In this document: one piece after another, positions 15,905-25,500 of the stretch | Position numbering within the stretch: position 1 is the first letter of the stretch | Layout: the number at the start of each line of letters is the position of its first letter | NCBI GenBank assembly: GCA_018062725.1 | Contig: JAGORP010000014.1 | Coordinates: 1 to 29,594 of the forward strand | Length of the DNA: 29,594 bases | Direction: 5' to 3' | Origin: Flavobacterium sp. | Lineage (GTDB): Bacteria > Bacteroidota > Bacteroidia > Flavobacteriales > Flavobacteriaceae | Notes under the pieces: model-generated | What the model was told of the DNA's origin: nothing | Database searches by the model: none | Seen by the model: the letters and a program-made list of their open reading frames with translations, nothing else | Position numbers and translations under genes: made by a program

Positions 15905-18667
15905 TTAGAAGTTAACAAATAAATTTACAAAATAAGTTCTTCCGTAACCGTAAAAATATTTAGAACCGAAAGAAGGAGTTCCATTAGCATTATCTGCTAC
16001 AGCATCTGGGAAATTTGCTTTTCTTGATTGCTCGAAACCACCTGTTTTATATACTTTATCTAAGATATTATTAGCAGTAGCAAAAATACCTAAAGTAACT
16101 TTGTTTACTCTCCAAGATTTTCCTGCAGTTGCGTTTAATAAATAGAATTCATCAAATTTTTCTTGTTTTAAGATTTTAGCAACACTTTCTGTATTGGCTC
16201 CAGTAAATCCTAAACCATCGCTATCAGTAACAAAATTATCAGTTCTCGTAATATTTGAAACATCCAAATAAGAATCTGCTAAATAGTTGTAATTAGCACC
16301 AATCCACCAGAAATGAGGATCACGATATTCTAATCCAACTGAAGCAGCAGTTTGTGGCATACCTGGTAATCTGTAATTTTTTAAATAAGCTCTTCCAAAA
16401 TCAACAACTGGTTGTTGGTTAGTTAGCGTTGCTTTTGCATCATCATTAACTTTTAAGCTAGGATTGTTAGCATAAACGTATTGACCATAAGAAGCCGCAG
16501 CCGATGCTTTAATTGTAGAAGTAAGTTGGTATTCTAAACCTAATTCTAAACCAAAGTTTTTCTTGTCTATTCCAGTTAAGATCTCACTAATGAAAGAATC
16601 TTGATCGGTATCCGTATCTTCTCCAACACCTTCAGCATAGAAGAAAGATAATTCGGTTGCGTTTTGTACTTTAGAAGCAAAAGCCGTTAATCTAGATTTG
16701 AATTTAGGTGTTTTGATGATATAAGAAGCATCTACACTTGTTACTCTTTCACTTTCTAAATCTGGAGTGATGTTGTTGTTGATACGTGCATTTGCAAAAG
16801 TATTTCTCATGTTAGGAGCTTTTGTAATGTAAGCACCATTGAAATCCAACAAGTGTTGACTTGTAATTTTGTAAGTTAAACCACCTTTAAAACCAAAGTT
16901 TTCAAATGATACTTTTTCACTTTTTCCAAAAGAATTGTTGGCATAAATTCCGTTTCTATATAGACCATCTCTTTGGTATTCACTTTTAGAGAATGTTTGT
17001 GCTAAGTAAAAATCAACTTTTTTGTATGTAAATTTAAATTGTGTGAAAGCATCAAATACATTCGCATTTAAATTATAGCTGTAACCATAAGTGTCACCTT
17101 CGTAAACTTTTCTATCCGGATTGTTTAAATCAGATTGAGAAGCATCACCTTGATAAAATAAATCCACATCAGAAAAATAAGTTGCTCCTAAAAGATCAAT
17201 CATTTTTTGATAGTTGTGAGATTTTAATTTTCTAAAAGTTCCTCCAGCATTTAAAGTAATGTTGTCAGAAAGAGTTGAGAAAATATAAGAACTTGCTGAA
17301 ATTTGTTTGTCATCTGTTCTGTCAGCATATAAAGCATATAAAGCTTTTCCAGGATATGAACTGTTTTGATTGGCAGTATACATAGCATCCCAATCAATTT
17401 GACCATTAGCTAAGAATTTTGCTTTAGAATCTTCTGCATTTGCAGTTTGACCTAAATTATAAAAATAACTTGGTAAGTATTTGTAATAGGTTGGATCTGG
17501 ACTGTTAGCACTTTGGTAATCTAAACGAGAGTTACCAATTGAACCTGTTTGAAAAGCAACATTCGTTGTTAAGTTCGTTTTGTCGGTAATTTTCCAATAG
17601 TGACTTAACATCATAATTGGTTCTTCGATATCTTTATCTCTAGAGTTTCTCTTTTCTCCACCTTGCCAACCCCAATATGAGTTGTATTTAAAGCCTTTTA
17701 AATTGTTTACTTCGTCAGTATTTGGAGACGTTTTTCCTCTACTGTTTTGAGCATAAATAGAAGTAAAGTTTAAAGCATGTCTTTTACCAAATCGTTTTTC
17801 TACAGAAGCAAATAAAGAGTTTGCACTGTAATCTGTTCCTTGAAAGTAAGCTTCCTGTGCCCATCTTCTTCCTGCAGAAACTACATAAGCCCAACCTTTA
17901 CTATCTAAACCAGAAGCATGAGTTCCCATAGCTCTCCAGTTATAGTTGGTATTTGTTCCTGAAAACGAAATACGTGTTCCAGGACGGTAAAGAGAAGCAC
18001 GAGTATTTATTTCTTGAGTTCCTAAGATTCCGCCAAAAGTATAATCAGATGGTGCAGAACCCATAGTGAATTCTTGATTACGAGTCGCATCATTTAAACC
18101 ACCCCAGTTACCCCATTGTGGTCTACCATCATAAATTTTATTCATTACCACACCATTAATCATGGTAGTTCCATATTCGTTGTCTAAACCACGAATTCTA
18201 AAACGTGCACTTCCCCAATTGAAAGCTGCGGCTTGTTGGTAAGTATCTCTAGAAGCTTGTAATAAACCTGAAGTACTTTCAGATCCACTATTATCATCTC
18301 CTAAATCATTTTCGGTGATTGTTATCAAACTTAACTGTTGTTCGTTAGTTTGAATGTCTTCTTCTAACACTACGACACCTAAATCTAATACTCGACCTGC
18401 AATGATTTCTAGAGGTAACAATTGTTCTTTGTATCCATTGCTTTTAATTAATAATAGTTGACTTCCAACACCAACACCTGTTAGAGTAAATTTACCATCA
18501 GCACTAGTGACCTGTGTTAAATTAGTGTTTTGAATAGCTGCAACTACATTTTGCAAAGGCAAATTAGACTTAGAATCAATAACTTTACCACTAATACCGG
18601 TAGGTTGCTGAGCAAAAGCTAAAATCGCCTGAAGTACGAATAATGTACTAAAAACAAGTTTTTTCAT
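15905..18667 (-). CDS. TonB-dependent outer-membrane receptor with carboxypeptidase-like N-terminal domain
   Basis: A 920-residue outer-membrane transporter. It has a signal peptide (1-20, ending AFAQ), a carboxypeptidase-like regulatory domain (about 24-106, ISGKVIDSKSNLPLQNVV...), a plug domain (about 115-250, with FRIRGLDNEYGTTMINGVVM), and a beta-barrel ending in aromatic TYFVNLFVNF as expected for BamA-dependent insertion. It lacks the SusC-specific features I would expect with a SusD partner, and no SusD gene is present. It is first in an operon with two surface lipoproteins and is divergent from a secreted nuclease-like gene. The substrate is unknown; nucleic acid fragments or phosphorylated compounds are my inference from the neighbour. 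Confidence 0.88.
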   Translation of the reverse strand: MKKLVFSTLFVLQAILAFAQQPTGISGKVIDSKSNLPLQNVVAAIQNTNLTQVTSADGKFTLTGVGVGSQLLLIKSNGYKEQLLPLEIIAGRVLDLGVVVLEEDIQTNEQQLSLITITENDLGDDNSGSESTSGLLQASRDTYQQAAAFNWGSARFRIRGLDNEYGTTMINGVVMNKIYDGRPQWGNWGGLNDATRNQEFTMGSAPSDYTFGGILGTQEINTRASLYRPGTRISFSGTNTNYNWRAMGTHASGLDSKGWAYVVSAGRRWAQEAYFQGTDYSANSLFASVEKRFGKRHALNFTSIYAQNSRGKTSPNTDEVNNLKGFKYNSYWGWQGGEKRNSRDKDIEEPIMMLSHYWKITDKTNLTTNVAFQTGSIGNSRLDYQSANSPDPTYYKYLPSYFYNLGQTANAEDSKAKFLANGQIDWDAMYTANQNSSYPGKALYALYADRTDDKQISASSYIFSTLSDNITLNAGGTFRKLKSHNYQKMIDLLGATYFSDVDLFYQGDASQSDLNNPDRKVYEGDTYGYSYNLNANVFDAFTQFKFTYKKVDFYLAQTFSKSEYQRDGLYRNGIYANNSFGKSEKVSFENFGFKGGLTYKITSQHLLDFNGAYITKAPNMRNTFANARINNNITPDLESERVTSVDASYIIKTPKFKSRLTAFASKVQNATELSFFYAEGVGEDTDTDQDSFISEILTGIDKKNFGLELGLEYQLTSTIKASAAASYGQYVYANNPSLKVNDDAKATLTNQQPVVDFGRAYLKNYRLPGMPQTAASVGLEYRDPHFWWIGANYNYLADSYLDVSNITRTDNFVTDSDGLGFTGANTESVAKILKQEKFDEFYLLNATAGKSWRVNKVTLGIFATANNILDKVYKTGGFEQSRKANFPDAVADNANGTPSFGSKYFYGYGRTYFVNLFVNF

Positions 18668-18722
18668 AAATAAAATTAAAATTAATTTACTTTTTCCTGC
18701 AAATTTTTATAATGCGGGGCGA

Positions 18723-18730
18723 CAAATGTA
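18723..18730 (-). promoter_or_regulatory. -7 box of the TonB receptor operon
   Basis: Read on the minus strand, TACATTTG is a perfect TAnnTTTG match about 55 bases before the receptor start. No clear TTTG is seen at -33. The 18668-18803 interval separates this operon from the divergent nuclease-like gene, for which I found no convincing -7 box. Confidence 0.45.
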
Positions 18731-18803
18731 CATCTTTTAATAATATTATTTACTTTTGGCGTAAAATTTGTAATACAATTAATAAAAAATTTACATTAAA
18801 GAT

Positions 18804-19901
18804 ATGAAAATAAATAAATTTATCGGTCTGTTTATCATGTTATTAGCGGTTAATTCTTTTGCTCAAGCGAAGAAGTTTTCCATGCATACAATTGCCTTTT
18901 ACAACCTCGAAAACTTCTTCGATACTGTAAATGATCCGAAAATAAATGATGAAGACTTTATTTATACGCAAGAAAATTATGAGAAAAAAATAGACAATTT
19001 AGCACGTGTTATTTCTGGATTAGGGACGAATGACATGCAAAAAAATGCACCAATTGTTTTGGGTGTTTGCGAAATTGAAAACAGAAGAGTGCTGGAAGAT
19101 TTAATCAAACATCCTTTGTTAATTAATTTAGGATATGCCATTGTACATTTTGATTCGCCAGACAGAAGAGGAATTGATACCGGTTTTTTATATCAAAAGA
19201 AATATTTTAACCCAACCAGTTTTCAAAATTATCCTTTAATTATTTCTGACGACACCCCTGATAAAAAAGACAAAGACAAAAACAAAGTGGAAGCCGATTC
19301 AGACGATAACGCGGTAGATGCAGAAACCAAAAGAATTTATACCCGTGATCAGATATTGATGACAGGTATCATGGATGGTGAAGAAATGAGTTTTATTGTG
19401 AATCACTGGCCATCTCGTAGTGGTGGTGAGAAAAGAAGTAGTCCACGTCGTGAAGCAGCAGCAGCATTGAATAAAAAATTAATAGATTCTCTGCAAGCCA
19501 TAAACCCAAGAGCAAAAGTGTTCACTATGGGGGATTTAAACGATGGGCCATATAATAAAAGTGTTAAGGAAATTCTTGGCGCGAAAGAGGAAGAAAAAGA
19601 TGTTAAACCATTAGGCTTATATAATCCAGCTGGAAAAATGCTAAAAAAAGGCATTGGAACATTAGCGCACCGTGATGCTTGGGATTTCTTCGATCAAATT
19701 ATTTTCACAGAACCATTATTACCTAAAGATGCTAACGACTATGCGTCATGGAAATATTGGAAAGCAGGTGTTTATAAAAAACCGTTCATGATTCAGCAAA
19801 CAGGACAGTATAAAGGCTATGCTTTGCGAAATTCTTCTGATGGCCCTGGTTTTTCAGATCACTTTCCCTCTTATGTGTATATCATTAAAGAAATGAAATA
19901 A
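18804..19901 (+). CDS. Secreted endonuclease/exonuclease/phosphatase (EEP) family protein
   Basis: A 365-residue exported protein of the EEP fold (DNase I / phosphatase superfamily). A signal peptide ends at SFAQ (about residue 20). Metal and catalytic motifs are in order: FYNLENFFD, CEIEN with Glu90 as likely metal ligand, DRRGIDTGFLY, NHWPSRSGG, MGDLND, and SDHFPSYV with Asp352-His353. Between about 150 and 175 there is a charged Lys/Asp insertion. All core residues are there, so it is probably active on nucleic acid or another phosphodiester. It has no T9SS domain or lipobox, so it is likely periplasmic or released. It is divergent from the TonB receptor operon and ends at its own terminator. 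Confidence 0.88.
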   Translation: MKINKFIGLFIMLLAVNSFAQAKKFSMHTIAFYNLENFFDTVNDPKINDEDFIYTQENYEKKIDNLARVISGLGTNDMQKNAPIVLGVCEIENRRVLEDLIKHPLLINLGYAIVHFDSPDRRGIDTGFLYQKKYFNPTSFQNYPLIISDDTPDKKDKDKNKVEADSDDNAVDAETKRIYTRDQILMTGIMDGEEMSFIVNHWPSRSGGEKRSSPRREAAAALNKKLIDSLQAINPRAKVFTMGDLNDGPYNKSVKEILGAKEEEKDVKPLGLYNPAGKMLKKGIGTLAHRDAWDFFDQIIFTEPLLPKDANDYASWKYWKAGVYKKPFMIQQTGQYKGYALRNSSDGPGFSDHFPSYVYIIKEMK

Positions 19902-19906
19902 TAGTT

Positions 19907-19935
19907 AAATCCCGATTCGTCGGGATTTTTTATTT
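19907..19935 (+). terminator. Rho-independent terminator after the EEP gene
   Basis: Stem AAATCCCGA / TCGGGATTT around TTCG, then T-rich sequence. Confidence 0.87.
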
Positions 19936-19936
19936 T

Positions 19937-19944
19937 TAACTTTA
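19937..19944 (+). promoter_or_regulatory. Possible -7 box of haaO
   Basis: TAACTTTA matches TAnnTTTG at seven of eight positions, 15 bases before the haaO start; the leader would be very short. Confidence 0.3.
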
Positions 19945-19959
19945 CATAAAAAATAAAGT

Positions 19960-20487
19960 ATGGCCATAGCAAAACCTTTTAATCTAAAGAAATGGATTGA
20001 TGAAAACCGACATCTTTTAAAACCACCAGTTGGGAATAAGAATTTATATGTTGATTCTGGCGATTATATCGTTATGATTGTTGCGGGTCCGAACGCGCGT
20101 AAAGACTATCATTACAACGAAACCGAAGAATTGTTTTACCAATTGGAAGGAGAAATCACAGTCTATATTCAAGAAGAAGGCAAGAAAAAAGCAATGAAAC
20201 TTTCCGCAGGTGACCTGTATTTGCATCCTGCCAAAGTACCGCATTCACCCAATCGTACCGAAGGTTCTATAGGGTTGGTCATAGAACGAAAAAGAACCGA
20301 AGGAAAAGACGGTCTGCTTTGGTTTTGCGACAATTGCAATCATAAATTGCATGAAGTTTATTTCGGGTTAAACGATATTGAAAAAGATTTTCTTCAGCAT
20401 TTTAAGGACTTCTATACCTCTGAAGAAAAAAGAACCTGCACTAAATGTGGTACAGTAATGCAAACCGATCCAAGATTTATGAAGTAG
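19960..20487 (+). CDS. haaO: 3-hydroxyanthranilate 3,4-dioxygenase
   Basis: A 175-residue cupin dioxygenase of the kynurenine pathway. It opens the ring of 3-hydroxyanthranilate to 2-amino-3-carboxymuconate semialdehyde, a precursor of quinolinate/NAD or a step in tryptophan breakdown. The iron ligands are in place: His51 and Glu57 in YHYNETEE, and the His of KVPHSP. The bacterial C-terminal metal site is also present: CDNC and CTKC, a rubredoxin-like pair. Length and start (MAIAKPFNLKKWIDENR) match bacterial enzymes. No other kynurenine gene is in the window; the ALDH gene follows after a 198-base gap with its own promoter. Confidence 0.94.
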   Translation: MAIAKPFNLKKWIDENRHLLKPPVGNKNLYVDSGDYIVMIVAGPNARKDYHYNETEELFYQLEGEITVYIQEEGKKKAMKLSAGDLYLHPAKVPHSPNRTEGSIGLVIERKRTEGKDGLLWFCDNCNHKLHEVYFGLNDIEKDFLQHFKDFYTSEEKRTCTKCGTVMQTDPRFMK

Positions 20488-20488
20488 C

Positions 20489-20627
20489 AATTTCCTGCTT
20501 TACACTTTAGTTTTTTCATAAATAGCAACAATTGTAGGTGGTTACAAGAGCTCTTGTTATCGCTTTGTAACCACCACAATTGCAAACTATTTATTTCAAA
20601 AAGCTATCGCTTCAATCAGGGCTAAAT
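20489..20627 (-). repeat. 139-bp palindromic interspersed element
   Basis: On the minus strand it begins ATTTAGCCCTGATTGAAGCG and ends AAAGCAGGAAATT, a pair of ends I recall from many Flavobacterium intergenic regions. The interior folds: arms 20529-20547 and 20565-20582 pair with one bulged base (CAATTGTAGGTGGTTACAA / TTGTAACCACCACAATTG), flanked by AAATAG/CTATTT. The loop region also contains the perfect palindrome ACAAGAGCTCTTGT (20544-20557). It fills most of the haaO-amaB gap and contains no gene. Confidence 0.65.
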
Positions 20628-20642
20628 ATTCGAAAAAAAACA

Positions 20643-20650
20643 TACATTTG
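20643..20650 (+). promoter_or_regulatory. -7 box of the ALDH7-type gene
   Basis: TACATTTG is a perfect TAnnTTTG match 35 bases before the ATG, just outside the palindromic element. Confidence 0.5.
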
Positions 20651-20685
20651 CACAAAATATAACAAAACAAGAAAAAAAAGTTACA

Positions 20686-22239
20686 ATGTCAACAATAGCT
20701 CAACAATTCGGAATGACCGAAGCATTAAAAGCATTAGGGATTAAAGAAATTAATGATGGAACTTCAACAGGTTCCAATAGTTTTTCATCAGGAGAAATTA
20801 TTGAAAGTTACTCACCAGTTGATGGTCAATTAATCGGTAAAGTAAAAACAACAACTGCAGCAGACTACGAAAAAGTAATTAAAAGTGCGGAAGAGGCTTT
20901 CAAAGTTTTCAGAGCGATGCCTGCTCCTCAACGTGGTGAAATTGTACGCCAGTTTGGAAATAAATTAAGAGAATTAAAAGAACCCCTAGGAAAATTAGTT
21001 TCTTACGAAATGGGGAAATCGTTACAGGAAGGTTACGGTGAAGTGCAAGAAATGATAGACATCTGTGACTTCGCAGTAGGTTTATCTCGCCAATTAAACG
21101 GACAAGTAATTCCATCGGAGCGTCCAGGTCATGTGATGCGTGAGCAATGGCATCCAATAGGAATTGTTGGAATCATTTCTGCCTTCAACTTCCCAGTAGC
21201 AGTTTGGGCTTGGAACACGGCTTTAGCTTGGATTTGTGGTGACGTTTGTGTGTGGAAAGCTTCTGAAAAAGCACCTTTATGTTCTGTTGCATGTCAAAAC
21301 ATCATTGCGGAGATCTTAAAAGCAAACAATTTACCTGAAGGAATTTCTTGTATTGTAAACGGAGATTACAAAGTAGGGGAAATGATGACTGCCGACACAA
21401 GAATTCCATTAGTTTCTGCAACAGGTTCTACAAGAATGGGTAGAATCGTTGGAGCTAAAGTAGCTGAGCGTTTCGGAAAATCTTTATTAGAATTAGGAGG
21501 TAACAATGCCATTATCATCACTCCAACTGCCGATTTAAAAGTAGTGGTTCCTGGAGCAGTTTTCGGAGCAGTAGGTACAGCTGGACAAAGATGTACCTCT
21601 ACTCGTCGTTTAATCATCCATGAATCGGTTTACGATACTGTTCGTGATGCGATTGTTGGTGCTTATGGACAAATTAAAATTGGAAATCCATTAGATGAGA
21701 AAAACCACGTGGGTCCACTTATTGATACAGATGCAGTTAACACTTACTTAGCAGCCATTGAAAAAGCAAAAGCAGAAGGTGGAAAAGTATTAGTGGATGG
21801 TGGTGTTCTATCTGGTGAAGGTTACGAATCGGGATGTTATGTAAAACCTGCTATCATTGAAGCGGAAAATCATTTCGAAATTGTACAACACGAAACGTTT
21901 GCTCCTATTTTATATTTAATGAAATATGAAGGCGAAGTAGAAAATGCAATTGAAAAACAAAATGGGGTAGCGCAAGGTTTATCTTCTTCAATTATGACAA
22001 ATAGCATGAAAGAAGCAGAAAAATTCTTATCATTCGCAGGTTCTGACTGTGGAATCGCTAACGTAAACATCGGAACTTCTGGTGCTGAAATTGGTGGTGC
22101 TTTCGGTGGCGAAAAAGAAACTGGTGGTGGTCGCGAGTCGGGTTCAGATGCTTGGAAAGTATACATGAGAAGACAAACGAATACAGTGAATTATTCAGAC
22201 CAATTGCCTTTAGCACAAGGAATAAAATTTGATTTGTAA
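20686..22239 (+). CDS. amaB: ALDH7-type aldehyde dehydrogenase (likely 2-aminoadipate semialdehyde dehydrogenase)
   Basis: A 517-residue NAD(P)-dependent aldehyde dehydrogenase of the antiquitin (ALDH7) group. The nucleophile is Cys303 in GTAGQRCTSTRR and the general base is Glu269 in LLELGGNN. The segments YGEVQE and DICDFAVGLSRQLNG are typical of ALDH7 enzymes that act on 2-aminoadipate 6-semialdehyde in lysine breakdown. The neighbouring haaO raises an alternative: 2-aminomuconate semialdehyde from the tryptophan path. I favour the lysine substrate because of the subfamily motifs. It has its own promoter and terminator. Confidence 0.88.
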   Translation: MSTIAQQFGMTEALKALGIKEINDGTSTGSNSFSSGEIIESYSPVDGQLIGKVKTTTAADYEKVIKSAEEAFKVFRAMPAPQRGEIVRQFGNKLRELKEPLGKLVSYEMGKSLQEGYGEVQEMIDICDFAVGLSRQLNGQVIPSERPGHVMREQWHPIGIVGIISAFNFPVAVWAWNTALAWICGDVCVWKASEKAPLCSVACQNIIAEILKANNLPEGISCIVNGDYKVGEMMTADTRIPLVSATGSTRMGRIVGAKVAERFGKSLLELGGNNAIIITPTADLKVVVPGAVFGAVGTAGQRCTSTRRLIIHESVYDTVRDAIVGAYGQIKIGNPLDEKNHVGPLIDTDAVNTYLAAIEKAKAEGGKVLVDGGVLSGEGYESGCYVKPAIIEAENHFEIVQHETFAPILYLMKYEGEVENAIEKQNGVAQGLSSSIMTNSMKEAEKFLSFAGSDCGIANVNIGTSGAEIGGAFGGEKETGGGRESGSDAWKVYMRRQTNTVNYSDQLPLAQGIKFDL

Positions 22240-22257
22240 AATCAAACACATAGAATT

Positions 22258-22288
22258 AAAAAGCGCTACAGAGATGTAGCGCTTTTTT
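22258..22288 (+). terminator. Rho-independent terminator after the ALDH gene
   Basis: Stem AAAAAGCGCTAC / GTAGCGCTTT around AGAGAT with a seven-T run. The following ~250 bases to the next gene are AT-rich; I see no gene or strong promoter motif there. Confidence 0.88.
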
Positions 22289-22540
22289 TGTCATTAATAT
22301 TAATGGGGTATTTAATCTAATGATTTCCGTTTATTGGATTATAATTTCAACTCATCGAAAAACAAGGATTAAAAAATTTTCGCACAAATTTTATAACTAA
22401 TTTTAATTACCAAAAACAAATTTACCCAAAGTATTTATTTCGTTTTGCACCATTACAAAGCGAATTAACAAGGAGTTCAACTGTAACAAGTTGTTTACAC
22501 GGAAAATAAAATTCCAAATTGTTAACTAAATATTTTGAGT

Positions 22541-25500
22541 ATGAAACAAATTCGACTTTTATTAGTAATGTTATTTTTGACACAAATTGGATACGGACAA
22601 GATTGTTCTATTCAAAAAGCAGTATCAAACGATGTGTCAATTTGTATAGGACAATCTACCACAATCACACTCTACAACAGTGAAAATCTAGTTGCTTATC
22701 AGTTACGGGATGCCTCAAACAACAATATTGGTTTACCAATTATAGGCGACGGGAACAACATTAATTTTACCGTATCACCCAGTGGTACTACTACGTATAA
22801 TGTGTTGTCTTACACGGCTGTCCCAGCTTGTTCTACAACTCTAACAGATACAGTTACGGTTTCCGTTAACGCCTTACCTTCTCTTAGTTTGTTAACGGCC
22901 AACAATAATCAAACAGTGTGTATCAACACTCCAATTACAACTATAAGCTATAGTGTAGGAAATGCTACGGGAGCTTCTGTAAGTGTATTGCCTGCGGGGC
23001 TTGTGAGCAACTACGCTGCGGGTGTTTTTACAATCAGCGGAACGCCAAGTGTAGCAGGGACCTTCAATTTTACTGTAACAACATCAGGAGGTTGTGGGCC
23101 TGCGGCTTCATTAAATGGGAATATACAGGTACAGTCTCTTGCGGTAGGAGGTACTGTAAGTGATACTTCAGGTTTAAATCCGACGACTGTTTGTTACAGT
23201 AGTCCAAATGGAACCTTAAATTTGAATGGTCAATCAGGTGCTGTTTTAAATTGGGAACGATCCACCGATGGAGGAATCACTTGGTCTACTATACCAGGTT
23301 CAGCAGGATTAACCACTTATAATTATTCTGGATTAACAATTACTACTATTTTTAGAGCTGTAGTTCAAAACGGAGCATTATGCCCTACAGTGCGATCCTC
23401 GAGTGTATTAGTAAACGTAATTCCTAATATTAAACCGAGTCCAGTATTTGCAGCTCCAGCAACAATCTGTAACGGAGGCTCTTCTGTACTAACCTCACAA
23501 AGTGGTTATGCAACCAGTCAAAATTTAGCGACCGGTGGTTCTTTTAATATTTCAAATCCTCCAGGTTGGTTGGCTGATGGCTGTCCAAACTGTTTAAATG
23601 CAGGTTCTAGTAATACCGATCCAGGACCCTTTCAGCTGAGCGCAACGAATGGAGGAACCTATTCAGGGACAACCTATACAGCAACTGGAAAGTTCGCTAT
23701 AGCTAATGGGAATTTTAATTCGGTTTTAGAAACACCGGTTTTTAGTACCTTGGGATTGTCAACTGCAAATTTACAATTCAATCATGCTTTTAATTTATTG
23801 GCAGGTGCTTGGGTTAAAGTAGAATTGTCTACTAATGGTGGTGCAACCTATACTACTGTACTAACACAATTTAACGGTGCCAGTACCAGAACACCTTATA
23901 ATGCATTTACATTACAAAGCATTAATTTAAATTCGTTCATTGGACAACCAAGTTTACGCATTCGTTTTAATTATCATGGTGTAGGAGCTAGTTCATGGGC
24001 CATTGATAATATTTTGATTCCAGATGTTCCCGTAAATATCACTACACAATGGGTGGATGCTTCTAATAATGTAATTGCCACAGGAAATAGCTATACTGTT
24101 TCTCCATCGGTTACTACGGTATATGGTGTTAGATCTACATTTTTAATAAACGGAACAACCACTTGTCAAAGTTCTGGTTCTGTCGGAACAACTTATGTTA
24201 CTGTGAATGTAAATCCAAGACCAACAGCTAGTTTAGGGCCATCACAAACAGTTTGTAATAGTACTTCAGCAACTTTTAGTGTAAGTTTAACCGGAACACC
24301 TCCTTGGAAAATTATGTATACTGATGGCACCACAATTACTACGGTTTCAGGAATAAACAGCAATCCTTACATTTTGAATACACCCAATTTGGTAAACAAT
24401 ACCACTTACACCATAACATCTGTTTCGGATGCTAAATGTAGTTCTATATCTTCTGATATTACCAATAATGGCGTTGTAACTGTTTTGAATGGAACTCCAG
24501 GTTTGTGGACAGGTCTGGTTGGGACCGATTGGTTTGATTGTATGAACTGGGCCGGAGGAGGACCAAATCCACCAACGATTACAACCGATGTAGTCATTCC
24601 AAATGGCCAACCTAATATGCCAGTTATTAATGTGGCTTCCGCTAGAGCTGTGGCGAACGGCGGAATAGCAAATGCACGAGACATCACTATTGGAACAACT
24701 GCCTCGTTAACCATGACAAATAGTTCAGTATTAAATATTGGGAAAGATTGGAAAAATAGTGGCACCTTTAATCCTGGAGATGCTACGGTAGTTCTAAAAG
24801 GGTCAACATTAAATCAAGTCCAGTTGATCAATTCTGGAATTAAATTATACGAAAACTTTTATAATTTAAGTTTAAATACTTCTGGTGGGGCTAAAGGGGT
24901 GATTCTTCCTAATAATTTCCGATTAACAGTAGCAAATCATTTGACTTTACAAAGTGGCGATTTAAGATTAACAGACGAAGCCCAGTTAGTACAGTTGGGT
25001 AACACTCCAAATCCCGCCTCAGGTACCGGAAAATTATACAGAGACCAACAAGGTAAAAAAAGTAGTTTCCATTATAATTATTGGTCATCGCCAGTAAGTA
25101 ATGATAATGTGAATTATGCTTTATTAGGAAATTTAAAAGATGGAACCGATGTTACTACAAATCCATTCGCTATGACCAATATCAATTTTGGGTCAGGGCC
25201 TTACTTTGCGGATGGAGCAGCAACAAATCCTATAAAAATAAGCAACAGATGGTTGTATAAATACGCTTCAGCGGCACCAGATTATTGGAGCTGGATTCCT
25301 ATTGCCAATACTCAAAATTTAACGGTTGGAGAAGGTTTTATCATGAAAGGTTGCGATGGTACGGTTGCCAACACAGTACAACAAAATTATACTTTTGTTG
25401 GTAAACCAAATAATGGTGATATCAATCTTACGCTTGGAGTCAATCAAACGTATTTAATAGGTAATCCTTATCCCTCAGCATTAGATGCCGATAAATTTAT

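Noticed and set aside
15905..18667. Receptor as SusC of a polysaccharide locus
   Set aside because: No SusD homologue, glycoside hydrolase or polysaccharide lyase is present; the neighbours are a DUF5689-like protein, a jelly-roll protein and an EEP nuclease.
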